The position numbers and the translations under genes are program-made. Below, piece after piece: positions 1 through 9,076 of a stretch of 64,000 nt of DNA. The DNA lies in assembly GCA_009377695.1 (NCBI GenBank), contig WHTP01000007.1:16071-80070 (forward strand). Reading direction: 5' to 3'. The stretch is from Hyphomicrobiales bacterium (GTDB taxonomy: Bacteria; Pseudomonadota; Alphaproteobacteria; Rhizobiales; Xanthobacteraceae). Within the stretch, counting starts at the first letter, position 1. Each line of letters begins with the position of its first letter. The notes beneath the pieces are model-generated. The model ran no database searches. It was given only the letters and a program-made list of their open reading frames with translations, and had not been told where the DNA came from.

Positions 1-1179
1 CACGCGGACGGCGCGTTGCCGCTGCTGCGGCTGCCTGCGAAACATGACGACATTCATGACATCCGCACGACGGCGGCACGTCTCGCGAGCGACGCCACCG
101 ACATCGTCATCCTCGGCGTTGGCGGATCGAGCCTCGGCGGGCAGACGTTGGCCCAGCTTGCAGATTATGCGGTCGAGGGCGTCGGTGCGTTCCGACACGG
201 CCCGCGTCTGCATTTCATGGACAACCTGGACCCCGAAACTTACGTGACGCTGCTCGCTCAGCTACCGCTTATGACCACGCGCTTTGTGGCGATCTCGAAA
301 TCCGGCGGCACCGGCGAAACTCTGATGCAGATCACCGCAGCGATGGCGACGGTAAAGGCGGCCGGTCTCGCGGTGAAGATTCCCGATCTCTTTCTGGGGC
401 TCACCGAGCCGGCGAAGGGCGACAAGCGCAGTGGACTGCGCGTGCTGTGCGACGAGTACGACATCGCGATGCTGGAGCACGACCCCGGTGTTGGTGGGAG
501 ATTCTCGGTGTTGACCAATGTCGGCCTCCTTCCGGCGGCGGCCGCCGGGCTCGACATCGATGCGATCCGTGGCGGCGCTGCCGAGGCGCTCAAGCCGGTG
601 CTCGAAAAGCGGACACCGGCCGAGGTCCCTGCCGCGGTCGGCGCCGCGCTGTCGGTCGCGGTTGGAAAGCCAATCGCAGTCATGATGGCCTACGCCGACC
701 GGCTTGAGCGCTTCACCCGCTGGTACGTGCAGCTCTGGGCCGAGAGCCTCGGCAAGAACGGCAAGGGCACGACGCCGATCGCCGCGCGCGGGCCTGTTGA
801 TCAGCACAGTCAGCTCCAGCTCTTTATTGCCGGACCACGCGATAAACTCTTCACAATCATCACGACAGGCACCGCCGGCCGCGGCCCGCGCATCGAGCCC
901 GACCTCGCAAGGCTTGCGGGCGAGCCCGACTTCGCCGGCAAGACCATGGGCGACCTCGTGGCGGCGCAGGGCCGCGCCACCGCCGAGACGCTGGCGAAGA
1001 ACGGCTGCCCGGTCCGCACCATTCATATTGAGCAACTCGACGAGACAAGCCTCGGCGCGCTGCTGATGCATTTCATGCTGGAGACGATCATCGCCGCGCA
1101 TCTCCTCGGCGTCGATCCGTTCGATCAGCCGGCGGTCGAGGAAGGCAAGATCCTGGCGAAGCAGTACTTGAAGGGCTGA
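1..1179 (+). CDS. pgi: Glucose-6-phosphate isomerase, 5'-truncated by window edge
   Basis: Interconverts glucose 6-phosphate and fructose 6-phosphate in the cytosol. The frame is open from base 1 (HADGAL...), so the TTG at 16 in the ORF track is not the real start and the N-terminus lies outside the window. The visible 392 residues hold the SIS-type sugar-phosphate fold: a loop ILGVGGSSLGGQTL, the second-domain phosphate site ISKSGGTGET, and the late conserved stretch AESLGKNGKG followed by GPVDQHSQLQLF, as in short bacterial-type PGIs. It could equally be the C-terminal half of a transaldolase-PGI fusion, which some Rhizobiales have; the missing upstream sequence would decide. arfB follows after 17 bp on the same strand. 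Confidence 0.9.
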   Translation, partial: HADGALPLLRLPAKHDDIHDIRTTAARLASDATDIVILGVGGSSLGGQTLAQLADYAVEGVGAFRHGPRLHFMDNLDPETYVTLLAQLPLMTTRFVAISKSGGTGETLMQITAAMATVKAAGLAVKIPDLFLGLTEPAKGDKRSGLRVLCDEYDIAMLEHDPGVGGRFSVLTNVGLLPAAAAGLDIDAIRGGAAEALKPVLEKRTPAEVPAAVGAALSVAVGKPIAVMMAYADRLERFTRWYVQLWAESLGKNGKGTTPIAARGPVDQHSQLQLFIAGPRDKLFTIITTGTAGRGPRIEPDLARLAGEPDFAGKTMGDLVAAQGRATAETLAKNGCPVRTIHIEQLDETSLGALLMHFMLETIIAAHLLGVDPFDQPAVEEGKILAKQYLKG

Positions 1180-1196
1180 TCTGCTATTACCAGCGG

Positions 1197-1616
1197 ATGA
1201 TCCGGATCACCGATTCCATTGCCATCGACGAGAGCGAGCTGGATGAAGACTTCGTTCGCTCGTCCGGACCGGGCGGTCAGAACGTCAACAAGCTCTCGAC
1301 TGCCGTGCAGCTGCGCTTCGACGTGCGGCACTCGCCGTCGCTGCCGAACGATGTCGCGCTGCGGCTGATGCGGCTCGCCGGCAGCCGGCTCACCAAGGAG
1401 GGCGTGCTCGTCATCACAGCGCAGCGCCACCGTACCCAAGAGCGCAACCGGCAGGACGCGCGCGACCGGCTGGTCGAGATGATCCGACAGGCCGCGGTGG
1501 TCCCCGCCAAGCGCCGGCCGACCAAGCCGTCGAAGGCGGCCAAGGCGAAGCGCCTGGAAGGCAAGAAGCAGCGCGCCAAGATCAAAAATATGCGCGGACG
1601 GGTGTCGTTCGACTAA
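1197..1616 (+). CDS. arfB: Alternative ribosome-rescue factor ArfB (YaeJ family)
   Basis: A stand-alone peptidyl-tRNA hydrolase that frees ribosomes stalled on mRNAs without a stop codon. The 139-residue length matches the family. The catalytic GGQ lies in SSGPGGQNVNKLST near residue 25, and the lysine/arginine-rich tail (KRRPTKPSKAAKAKRLEGKK) is the part that in this family enters the empty mRNA channel. There is no codon-recognition domain, which separates it from RF1/RF2. The start ATG at 1197 is 17 bp after pgi, so co-transcription is likely. Confidence 0.93.
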   Translation: MIRITDSIAIDESELDEDFVRSSGPGGQNVNKLSTAVQLRFDVRHSPSLPNDVALRLMRLAGSRLTKEGVLVITAQRHRTQERNRQDARDRLVEMIRQAAVVPAKRRPTKPSKAAKAKRLEGKKQRAKIKNMRGRVSFD

Positions 1617-1840
1617 ATCGCGCGATCAGTGCCGCCGGCGCGACGCGTCAAAAACCTTCAGCTTCTTTTAGCAACAATTTCGCCAATTCTGACGAAGAGG
1701 CGGCCGCCCTTCTTAAGCCGGCATCAAAGGCCCGCGTCGCAGATTGCATCAACCAAGCCATTTCCCCACCTGCACAGTCAACTTGGAGCCGGCCGCCTTC
1801 TCGACCCGGCGCATCGCAACCCACAAGGAAGGATGCTGCC

Positions 1841-3469
1841 ATGAAACGGCGAACGTTCCTGACCAGCGGCGCGGCCGTCGTCGCCGGACTGAGCACCCGC
1901 TCGGCCGACGCACAATATGCGCCGCCCTCCCAGCCCTACACGACCGGCGTCGGGGTGCCGCTGGGCGCCGGAGACCTCGATGCAGCCGTCGCCCGCCTGC
2001 GCAGCCGCTTCGCCAAGGAGTTTGATCCGGCCTATGTCGAGCACGTGATCCTGCCGCACTTTCTGGTCTCGACCTACGAAGGCGAGCGGCCCGCGCTCCC
2101 CATGATCGACGTGAAGTTCACCAAGGAGAACGCGCTTCCCAACGACCTCTGGGGCATGCTGAGCGAAACCTGGCAGCCCAATCCCGAGGGCGGCGTCACC
2201 GTCTTCCTGCAGGGTCTCGAGAAACGCGGACCGGATAATCGACGCAAGCGCATCTACATGTCCGCCGTCACGCCGGATCTGTACGGGCCGATGTACCGCG
2301 AGAAGGTTCGAGACTTCTTCGACGAGCTCCTGGACAACAATAACGCTGGGCGACCCTTGATGCGGCCCTATCTCGAGCGATATTTCGACCTCTATTGGGA
2401 CCTGCATCTCGGCGTCACAGGCGACGCGATCCCCGCACGCGTGCGCCAGATCGGCGACAATTTCAACACCGTGCTCGCCTATCGCGATCCGACGCAAAAG
2501 ATCGTCTACGAAAACTACATGAGCGTGCGCGCGAACCTCGATTTCCTGAAGACGTGGATCGAGCAGCGGATCGGCGACCTCACCTCGGGAAAGACACCTG
2601 ATCCCGAGAAGACGTTCGCATACTACTGGATCAAGAACGCGGGCAGTGGCGAGCACTTCGCTCACAAGGACGTCGTGTTCGAATGCTTCCACAACTTCGT
2701 GGCCTTCAGCCAGTGGGGCAACACGATCTACAACATCATGCTCAAGCTCGGACGCAATACCGGCGACCCAGATGCCCGAACCTGGTTCAAGAAAACGATG
2801 GAAGGCAATTTCGACAGCGCCGGCGATTCCGCCTTCACTCCGCTTGATCGCTTGGTGATGGAGCTGTTCCGGGTGATTTCTCCGAATGGCGGCAGCATCT
2901 CGGCCGTCACAGAGGTCAGGCAGCCTCCGTTCGAACGGCACGGCTATGTCGTCAGCCCGCATCTCGCGAGCAGCGTCGACCCGCTTCACTGGAAGGACCC
3001 GCAAACGTTCGACCCCGATCGCTACAAGGCGGCGCCGACCAGCCATCAGATCGACGAGAGCAGATGCGAGCAGATCGGGTTCGCGCAATGTCCGTTCGAG
3101 CGCACCTCCTTTGATGTGAAGGACGGCCGCAAGGCGGTGCTGCACAACAGCGCCTTCGGCACGGTCTACGGCATCGTCGACGACAGGCCGCTGCCGGTCT
3201 GCGACACCGCCGGCTTCGCGCCGTTCGGCTTCGGCTACCGGCGGTGCCCCGGCGAGCAGCTCACGATCCAGGTGTTTGAGGACTTCCTGCGCAAAGTGTG
3301 GGAGAAGAAGATCGAGTTCGAGAAGTTCAACATCGCCAATCCGGAACGGCTCCCGATCGGCCCCACCACCGTCATTGATGACGATGTCGGCTTCAGCAAA
3401 GCAGCCGGGCAGTTGCCGGAACCGGAGACGAGGGGTCGCTGGCTCGCGAAACGGAGCCAGGGCCGATAA
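1841..3469 (+). CDS. Cytochrome P450-like haem protein with Tat signal peptide
   Basis: A 542-residue protein. The N-terminus MKRRTFLTSGAAVVAGLSTRSADAQ is a twin-arginine export signal with a likely cleavage after ADA. The body carries P450 landmarks in the right order: an ExxR-like K-helix motif (MELFRV, about residue 340), a meander-type segment (FDPDRYK) and the cysteine haem-ligand loop FGFGYRRCPGEQL (about residue 465). The I-helix region reads FSQWGNTIYN, with Asn where the usual acid of the acid-threonine pair sits. Bacterial P450s are normally cytosolic, so export of a pre-folded haem protein by Tat is unusual. No ferredoxin or reductase gene lies nearby. The start ATG at 1841 follows AAGGAAGG. 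The substrate is unknown; a peroxygenase-like or isomerase-like role is possible. Confidence 0.75.
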   Translation: MKRRTFLTSGAAVVAGLSTRSADAQYAPPSQPYTTGVGVPLGAGDLDAAVARLRSRFAKEFDPAYVEHVILPHFLVSTYEGERPALPMIDVKFTKENALPNDLWGMLSETWQPNPEGGVTVFLQGLEKRGPDNRRKRIYMSAVTPDLYGPMYREKVRDFFDELLDNNNAGRPLMRPYLERYFDLYWDLHLGVTGDAIPARVRQIGDNFNTVLAYRDPTQKIVYENYMSVRANLDFLKTWIEQRIGDLTSGKTPDPEKTFAYYWIKNAGSGEHFAHKDVVFECFHNFVAFSQWGNTIYNIMLKLGRNTGDPDARTWFKKTMEGNFDSAGDSAFTPLDRLVMELFRVISPNGGSISAVTEVRQPPFERHGYVVSPHLASSVDPLHWKDPQTFDPDRYKAAPTSHQIDESRCEQIGFAQCPFERTSFDVKDGRKAVLHNSAFGTVYGIVDDRPLPVCDTAGFAPFGFGYRRCPGEQLTIQVFEDFLRKVWEKKIEFEKFNIANPERLPIGPTTVIDDDVGFSKAAGQLPEPETRGRWLAKRSQGR

Positions 3470-3529
3470 AGTCGGGCATCGCGAATCGGCACGCTGGGCA
3501 TCTCGGCGTCGGCCGTGCGAAGGATGCCC

Positions 3530-5356
3530 ATGCCAGTCCGCCAGCTCAGCGAAGCCACCGTCAACCGCATCGCCGCCGGCGAGGTGGTCGAACGGCCGGC
3601 GAGCGTGGTCAAGGAACTGGTGGAGAACGCGCTCGACGCCGGCGCGACCAGAATCGAGATCGTCACCGACGGCGGCGGTCGCCGTCTGATCCGCGTCACC
3701 GACGATGGCGATGGCATGTCGCACGCCGATCTCGCGCTTGCGGTCGACCGCCACGCCACCTCGAAGCTCGCCGATGACGACCTGCTCGACATCCGCACGC
3801 TCGGATTCCGCGGCGAGGCGCTGCCGTCGATCGGCGCGGTTGCGCGGCTTTCGATCACCACGCGCCACAAGAACGAGCCGCATGCGTGGGCCATCGCCGT
3901 CGACGGCGGCGACAAGTCCGCGGTCAAGCCTGCGGCGCTCGGCGACGGCACACGCATCGAGGTGCGCGACCTCTTCTACGCAACGCCGGCGCGGCTGAAG
4001 TTCCTCAAGAGCGACCGGACCGAGGGCGAAGCCATCCGCGAGGTGGTGCGCCGCCTCGCCATGAGCCGGCCGGACGTCGCCTTCACGCTGGCCGGCGAAG
4101 AGCGCGCGCCCGTCACCTGGGCCGCCGCGCTGCCCGGCGCGTCCGGCCAGCTTGCGCGGCTTGCCGATATCCTGGGTCATGAATTCCACGCCAATGCGGT
4201 CGCGGTGCATGGCGAGCGCAATGGTGTGATCGTCGCGGGCTTCGCGGCGCTGCCGACGCACACCCGCGCCAATGCGCTCGGGCAATATCTTTTCGTCAAC
4301 GGCCGGCCGGTGCGCGACAAGCTCCTGATCGGCGTGGTGCGCGGCGCCTACGCCGACTACCTGCCGCGCGACCGCCATCCGATCGTCGCGCTGTTCGTCA
4401 CGCTCGATCCGCGGGAAGTCGACGTCAATGTGCATCCCGCCAAGGCCGAGGTGCGCTTCCGCGACCCGGGCCTGGTGCGCGCGCTGCTGATCACCTCGCT
4501 GCGGCAGGCGCTGGCGCGCGAAAGCCAGCGCGCCGCCACATCAGGCGGCAGCGCGACCATTGCAGCGTTCCGCCCTTCCTCAATTCCCGCAAGCGGGGGT
4601 CGCGGCTGGGACTGGCGCCGTTCGCCCGCGCGGCCTGACTCGCGCGGCTTTCCGTTACCTGCACACGGCAATGCTGCCATCGGCTTCGCGGAAGCGGCGC
4701 AGGCCGCCTTCGCGGTCGGCGATCCCTCCGCCGATGCACGGGTTGCGGTCGTCGACAGCGCGCCCGACCTCATTGACCGGCCGCTCGGCGCCGCCCGCGC
4801 GCAGGTGCACGAGACCTACATTGTCGCACAGACACGCGACGGCATCGTCATCGTCGACCAGCACGCCGCGCATGAGCGCATCGTCTATGAGCGCATGAAG
4901 GCGGCGCTGGAGAAGTCCGGCGTGGCGAGCCAGCTCCTGCTGATCCCGGAAATCGTCGAGCTCGACGAAGCCGACGTCGAACGCGTGCTCGCACGCGCAG
5001 GCGAGCTCGCGCGCTATGGGCTCGCGATCGAGCCGTTTGGCCCCGGCGCGGTGGCGGTGCGCGAAACGCCGTCGCTGCTCGGCGAAATCGACGCGCGCGC
5101 ACTGGTGCGCGATCTCGCCGAGCACATCGCCGAATGGGACGAGGCGCTGCCGCTGGAGCGCCGGCTGATGCACGTTGCCGCCACCATGGCCTGCTACGGC
5201 TCGGTGCGCGCGGGCCGCCGCCTCAAGCCGGAGGAAATGAACGCGCTGCTGCGCGAGATGGAAGCGACGCCCAATTCCGGCCAGTGCAACCACGGCCGTC
5301 CGACCTATGTGGAGCTGAAGCTCAGCGATATCGAGACCCTGTTCGGGCGGCGGTGA
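3530..5356 (+). CDS. mutL: DNA mismatch repair protein MutL
   Basis: An ATPase and endonuclease that links MutS mismatch recognition to strand removal. The N-terminal GHKL ATPase has [15 protein letters not shown] and [13 protein letters not shown]. The C-terminal domain has the metal-dependent endonuclease signature [12 protein letters not shown] (DQHAx2Ex4E), [10 protein letters not shown] and the CNHGRP metal site near the end, so this is a nicking MutL as in bacteria lacking MutH. The linker (about residues 345-430) is variable. The track starts at a GTG (3515), but [20 protein letters not shown] beginning at ATG 3530 matches the family N-terminus best; ATG 3524 is the alternative. About 608 residues. 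Confidence 0.95.
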   Translation: MPVRQLSEATVNRIAAGEVVERPASVVKELVENALDAGATRIEIVTDGGGRRLIRVTDDGDGMSHADLALAVDRHATSKLADDDLLDIRTLGFRGEALPSIGAVARLSITTRHKNEPHAWAIAVDGGDKSAVKPAALGDGTRIEVRDLFYATPARLKFLKSDRTEGEAIREVVRRLAMSRPDVAFTLAGEERAPVTWAAALPGASGQLARLADILGHEFHANAVAVHGERNGVIVAGFAALPTHTRANALGQYLFVNGRPVRDKLLIGVVRGAYADYLPRDRHPIVALFVTLDPREVDVNVHPAKAEVRFRDPGLVRALLITSLRQALARESQRAATSGGSATIAAFRPSSIPASGGRGWDWRRSPARPDSRGFPLPAHGNAAIGFAEAAQAAFAVGDPSADARVAVVDSAPDLIDRPLGAARAQVHETYIVAQTRDGIVIVDQHAAHERIVYERMKAALEKSGVASQLLLIPEIVELDEADVERVLARAGELARYGLAIEPFGPGAVAVRETPSLLGEIDARALVRDLAEHIAEWDEALPLERRLMHVAATMACYGSVRAGRRLKPEEMNALLREMEATPNSGQCNHGRPTYVELKLSDIETLFGRR

Positions 5357-5616
5357 ATTCCAACTATGATGCGTGTCCCAGGCGCAGCGCAGCACGAGCC
5401 GTAAGCGCATCTTTGACCGCGCTATAGCGCAATGATGCGGGGATGATCCGGGACACCGGTTTCTTCGTGCGTGAGCGAGCCCCCGGCCGTTCGATCCCTC
5501 TGCTAGGACTTAAGTCTCCGAACAAGTGACGTCCGGCGGAGCATGCACTGCGGCCCTATTGCTCTTGATCAAAAGGCGCACGCAGGCGAGGGTCCCCCGG
5601 AATTAGGGAGACGAGA
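5357..5616. repeat. Intergenic stretch with a degenerate Bradyrhizobium-type repeat
   Basis: No gene is supported between mutL and the first Bug gene. Bases about 5372-5456 begin GTGTCCCAGGCGC and end GATCCGGGACACC, so the outer ends are complementary. The sequence resembles the better preserved copy at 10774-10895. It is probably a dispersed noncoding palindrome acting at most as a terminator for mutL. The rest (5457-5600) holds nothing I recognise beyond the SD-like AGGGAGACGAG before the next gene. Confidence 0.45.
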
Positions 5617-6591
5617 ATGAGCAAGACGACCATGGCCGCCACGGCCACCCTCATCACACTGACGGGCGCCATTTCCGCCCAGGATTGGCCAACGCGGCCC
5701 GTCACCATGGTCATCCCGTTCGCGGCCGGTGGCGGCATTGACGGCAGCGGACGCATCCAGGCGCAGCGTATGGGTGAAATGCTCGGCCAGACGATCGTGG
5801 TCGAGAATGTCGGCGGGGCGGCCGGAACGGTCGGGTCAGCGCGCGTCGCCAAGAGCACACCGGATGGCTACAGCTTCGTGATGGGAAATACCGGCACGCA
5901 CGCCTACAGCCAGGGCATGCGCAAGATTCCGTCTTACAACTCCGTCACCGACTTCGCACCGGTCGGGCTGGTGACGGAATCGCCGCGCATCTTGCTGGCG
6001 CGCAAGGATTTGCCGGTGAACAACCTGCAGGAGTTCGTCAAATACGTGAAGGCGAACCAGGCGAAGATGCAGTTCGGCTCGGCCGGCGTTGGATCCGGCA
6101 CGCATTTGCCTTGCGAACTCTTGAACTCGGTGCTTGGCGTCAAGGTCACGCATGTGCCCTTCAAAGGCGCCGGTCCGGTCATGCAGGAGCTGATGGCAGG
6201 TCGCATCGACTACTTCTGCGACACCATCCAGACGGGTGCAACTCAGGCCAAGGCCGGCACGGTGAAGGGCCTCGCCGTCATGTCACCCAAGCGCGTGCCG
6301 ATCATTCCAGAGCTCGCGACCACGGGCGAGCAGGGACTTCAGGGAGTTGAGGCAACTGTCTGGAACGGCTTCTTCTTCCCGAAGGGCACGCCGGATCCGA
6401 TCATCCGCCGGATGAACAAGGTCATGAATGCCATGATCGAGGAACCGGCGATCCGCAAACGGCTTCAGGACCTTGGGCTTGAAATCCTGCCGCCGGAGCA
6501 GCGCACGCCCGAATACCTTGCGAAATACCTGCCACAGGAAGTCGCGCGCTGGAAGAAGGTCATCATCGGGGCCGGCATTCAGGTGGAGTGA
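5617..6591 (+). CDS. Bug-family (TctC-like) periplasmic substrate-binding protein, tandem copy 1
   Basis: A 324-residue exported solute receptor of the tripartite tricarboxylate transporter class. A signal peptide (MSKTTMAATATLITLTGAISAQ) precedes the family opening DWPTRPVTMVIPFAAGGGIDG. Further family blocks are VVENVGGAAGT, the ligand-loop stretch FGSAGVGSGTHLPC and THVPFKGAGPVMQELMAGRIDY. It is the first of three close paralogues read in the same direction (next at 6634 and 7698). No TctA or TctB membrane gene is in the window, so it is an orphan receptor. The ligand cannot be told; Bug proteins bind carboxylates, amides or aromatic acids. The start ATG follows AGGGAGACGAGA. Confidence 0.9.
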   Translation: MSKTTMAATATLITLTGAISAQDWPTRPVTMVIPFAAGGGIDGSGRIQAQRMGEMLGQTIVVENVGGAAGTVGSARVAKSTPDGYSFVMGNTGTHAYSQGMRKIPSYNSVTDFAPVGLVTESPRILLARKDLPVNNLQEFVKYVKANQAKMQFGSAGVGSGTHLPCELLNSVLGVKVTHVPFKGAGPVMQELMAGRIDYFCDTIQTGATQAKAGTVKGLAVMSPKRVPIIPELATTGEQGLQGVEATVWNGFFFPKGTPDPIIRRMNKVMNAMIEEPAIRKRLQDLGLEILPPEQRTPEYLAKYLPQEVARWKKVIIGAGIQVE

Positions 6592-6633
6592 CAAGCGGCG
6601 CGGCAAGCGCCCGGACATTCGGGGAGAAACGTC

Positions 6634-7608
6634 ATGATGCGAACAATCATCGCCGCAGCGGTCGCTTTCGCCGCTGCTGGTACCCCGGCGTACGCGCAAA
6701 GCTGGCCGACACGACCGATCAACTTGGTCGTGCCGTATGCGGCGGGTGGACCGGTCGACACCATCGCGCGCATTCTTGGCGCGCGCATGAGCGAGACGCT
6801 CGGCCAGCAGATCATCATCGAGAATGTCGGCGGCGCCGGTGGCATGAACGGCTCGCAGCGGGTCGCCAAGGCGACGCCCGACGGCTACTCGCTGCTGCTG
6901 TCAGGCAGCGCGGTCCTCGCCATCAACCAGACGCTTTACCGGCGGCCGCTCTACAATAGCCTCACTGATTTCGAGCACGTGGTACTGCATTCGGATTCAG
7001 CACGCGTCTTGATCGCGCGGCCGGACTTCCCGGCGAAGACGCTCCCAGAGTTTATCGCGTATGCCAAGGCCAATCAGGGCAAGATGCAATATGGTTCGGC
7101 GGGCGCCGGCTCCGGCACACATGTCTGCGCGGTGCTGCTCAATGTCGCCATGGGGACCAAGATCACCCATGTGCCCTATCGCGGCGCCGGCCCGGCCATG
7201 CAGGACCTGATCGCCGGCCGCATCGATTTCATCGCCGAACAAATCTCGACCGCGCTGCCGCAGATTCGGGCTGGCAAAGTGAAGGTGATCGCGACGCTTG
7301 GGCTCGACCGCGCGCCCGGCCTCGAAGACCTCGCGACCGCGGAAGAAGTCGGGTTGAAGGGGCTCGATTGCGGCTCCTGGGGATCGTTCTCATTCCCGAA
7401 AGGCACACCCGAAGCCGTCGTGCAGCGGCTCGCCGACGCCTCCAACGAGGCCGTCGAGTCGCCGATGGTGCGCGACCGCTTCAAGCAGATCGGCGTCGTG
7501 GTCCCGCCCAAGGAGCGCCGTACCCCGGCATACCTTCGCAAGTTCGTCGTGACCGAAACGGAGCGCTGGGCAGCGCCGATCAAGAACAGCGGTGCGGTGA
7601 TCGACTGA
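6634..7608 (+). CDS. Bug-family periplasmic substrate-binding protein, tandem copy 2
   Basis: A 324-residue paralogue of its neighbours. The signal peptide ends ...TPAYAQ, followed by SWPTRPINLVVPYAAGGPVDT, IIENVGGAGGMNGSQR, YGSAGAGSGTHVCAVLLN and THVPYRGAGPAMQDLIAGRIDF. It begins 42 bp after copy 1 with GGGGAGAAACGTC before the ATG, so a shared transcript is plausible. The length equals copy 1, and the conserved blocks are closer to those of copies 1 and 3 than to the other Bug proteins in the window. That points to recent tandem duplication with divergence in the ligand pocket. Confidence 0.9.
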   Translation: MMRTIIAAAVAFAAAGTPAYAQSWPTRPINLVVPYAAGGPVDTIARILGARMSETLGQQIIIENVGGAGGMNGSQRVAKATPDGYSLLLSGSAVLAINQTLYRRPLYNSLTDFEHVVLHSDSARVLIARPDFPAKTLPEFIAYAKANQGKMQYGSAGAGSGTHVCAVLLNVAMGTKITHVPYRGAGPAMQDLIAGRIDFIAEQISTALPQIRAGKVKVIATLGLDRAPGLEDLATAEEVGLKGLDCGSWGSFSFPKGTPEAVVQRLADASNEAVESPMVRDRFKQIGVVVPPKERRTPAYLRKFVVTETERWAAPIKNSGAVID

Positions 7609-7697
7609 TGCCAAACGCGCCTCCTCCTTGAGGAGCCCGATCTGATCACGACGCCGCTGCGATCAATGACAGCGGTGCGTGCAAAAGGGAGAACGCC

Positions 7698-8675
7698 ATG
7701 ACAAGGATTCTCATCGCGCTGCTTTGGACGCTTGCCGCGGCTTGGCCGAGCGGCGCTGCCGCCCAGGATTGGCCGACGCGGCCGATCACCATGGTCGTGC
7801 CGTTCCCGGCCGGCGGTCCGATCGATTTCATTGGGCGGCTGATGGCGCAACGGTTGTCCGAGAAGCTCGGCCAGCAGGTCATCGTCGAGAATGTCGGCGG
7901 CGCCGGCGGCATGAACGGCGCGGCGCGCGTCGCCAAATCGCCTCCAGACGGCTCGACGTTCCTGTTCGGCAACCAGGGCACGCATACATTCAGCCAGATA
8001 CTTTACAAGAAGCCGCTCTACAACGCGGTCGCCGACTTCGCGCCGGTGGCCGTCGTGGTCGAGAATGTGAAGTTCCTGGCCACGCGCAAGGACTTCCCCG
8101 CCAAGACGCTGCCCGAGTTCATCGCCTACGCCAGAGCGAACCAGAAGACCATGCAATACGGTTCGGCCGGCATAGGTTCAGCCACCCACGCCACCTGCGT
8201 GCTGTTGAACCACGCGGCCGGCGTCGACATCACGCACGTGCCCTATCGCGGCACCGGGCCGGCGTTGCAAGACATGATCGCCGGACGCATCGACTACATG
8301 TGCGAGGTGACCTCGACGGGCGCGCCGCACGTGGCCGCCGATGCGATCAAGGCGCTCGCGATCCTGTCGCCGGCGCGCAACAAGGCGCTGCCGGGCGTTC
8401 CGACCGCGCATGAGCAGGGGCTGGCGAACTTCGACGCCGATGGCTGGAACGCGTTCTTCCTTCCGCGCGGCACGCCCAATGCAATCGTGCGCAAGCTCGC
8501 AGACGCGACCTCGTCGATCCTCGACGCGCCTGACATCCGGGCGCGGCTCGAGAAAGCCGGGCTCAACGTGGCGGCGCCGCAGCGGCGCAATCCGGACTAT
8601 CTCGGCAAGCTGGTGGCGAGCGAGCTCGACAAATGGGGCCCGCCGGTGCGCGCCAGCGGCGCGAGCGCGGAGTGA
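7698..8675 (+). CDS. Bug-family periplasmic substrate-binding protein, tandem copy 3
   Basis: A 325-residue third member of the tandem array. The signal peptide runs to SGAAAQ, then DWPTRPITMVVPFPAGGPIDF, IVENVGGAGGMNGAAR, YGSAGIGSATHATCVLLN and THVPYRGTGPALQDMIAGRIDY. It lies 89 bp after copy 2 behind AAAGGGAGAACGCC, a good ribosome site. All three copies share the order GSAG-x-GS-x-TH, then a cysteine or hydrophobic LLN, then the THVP[FY][KR]G block. As with the others, no cognate membrane components are encoded here, so the array could supply interchangeable receptors to a TctAB pair elsewhere. Confidence 0.9.
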   Translation: MTRILIALLWTLAAAWPSGAAAQDWPTRPITMVVPFPAGGPIDFIGRLMAQRLSEKLGQQVIVENVGGAGGMNGAARVAKSPPDGSTFLFGNQGTHTFSQILYKKPLYNAVADFAPVAVVVENVKFLATRKDFPAKTLPEFIAYARANQKTMQYGSAGIGSATHATCVLLNHAAGVDITHVPYRGTGPALQDMIAGRIDYMCEVTSTGAPHVAADAIKALAILSPARNKALPGVPTAHEQGLANFDADGWNAFFLPRGTPNAIVRKLADATSSILDAPDIRARLEKAGLNVAAPQRRNPDYLGKLVASELDKWGPPVRASGASAE

Positions 8676-8712
8676 ACCACCGCCCGCATCGCCGACTCGC
8701 GAAGTCTTGTCG

Positions 8713-8913
8713 TTATTTCGATGATCCTGCCGCGCCCGTGGGCTCGGTGATACGCACGGCAAGCTTCCACGCCAGCGGGATGACTCCAACAAACAACAAC
8801 AGAAACAGGAGCAAACTTATCTGCTTGGAAAATTGCTCTACGACTGCGCAGATTCCGACCGCGATGAGGTCGCCGACCAATACGGTAGCGGCGAAAGCAA
8901 TGAGCAGCGTCAT
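8713..8913 (-). CDS. Small two-helix membrane protein, unknown function
   Basis: A 66-residue protein if started at MTLLIAFAATVLVGD, rather than the 105-residue ORF in the track. This ATG (8911-8913) has GGGGGAAC upstream on the minus strand; the longer form begins with a basic, unstructured stretch. Two hydrophobic segments are visible, TLLIAFAATVLVGDLIAVGI and ISLLLFLLLFVGVIPLAWKL, with a short polar tail. It converges on the third Bug gene. I do not recognise a family. Confidence 0.55.
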   Translation of the reverse strand: MTLLIAFAATVLVGDLIAVGICAVVEQFSKQISLLLFLLLFVGVIPLAWKLAVRITEPTGAAGSSK

Positions 8914-9076
8914 GACACAAGTTCCCCCGTATGTTGCGCGCCCCTGTACACCGTAACAACGCACACGCATGAACACGCGTTCACGGGACAAATGGTCGCG
9001 TGATGTCGCGGCGGTGCGATGTCGCACCACGTCCGTGATGCACCATCACCTGGCAGTGTTTAGGAACTGGCGGTGT

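Noticed and set aside
1778-4435. Minus-strand ORF of 885 residues
   Set aside because: Runs antisense through the P450-like gene and mutL; biased Arg/Ala/Asp-rich composition and no domain. It is a shadow of high-GC coding sequence.
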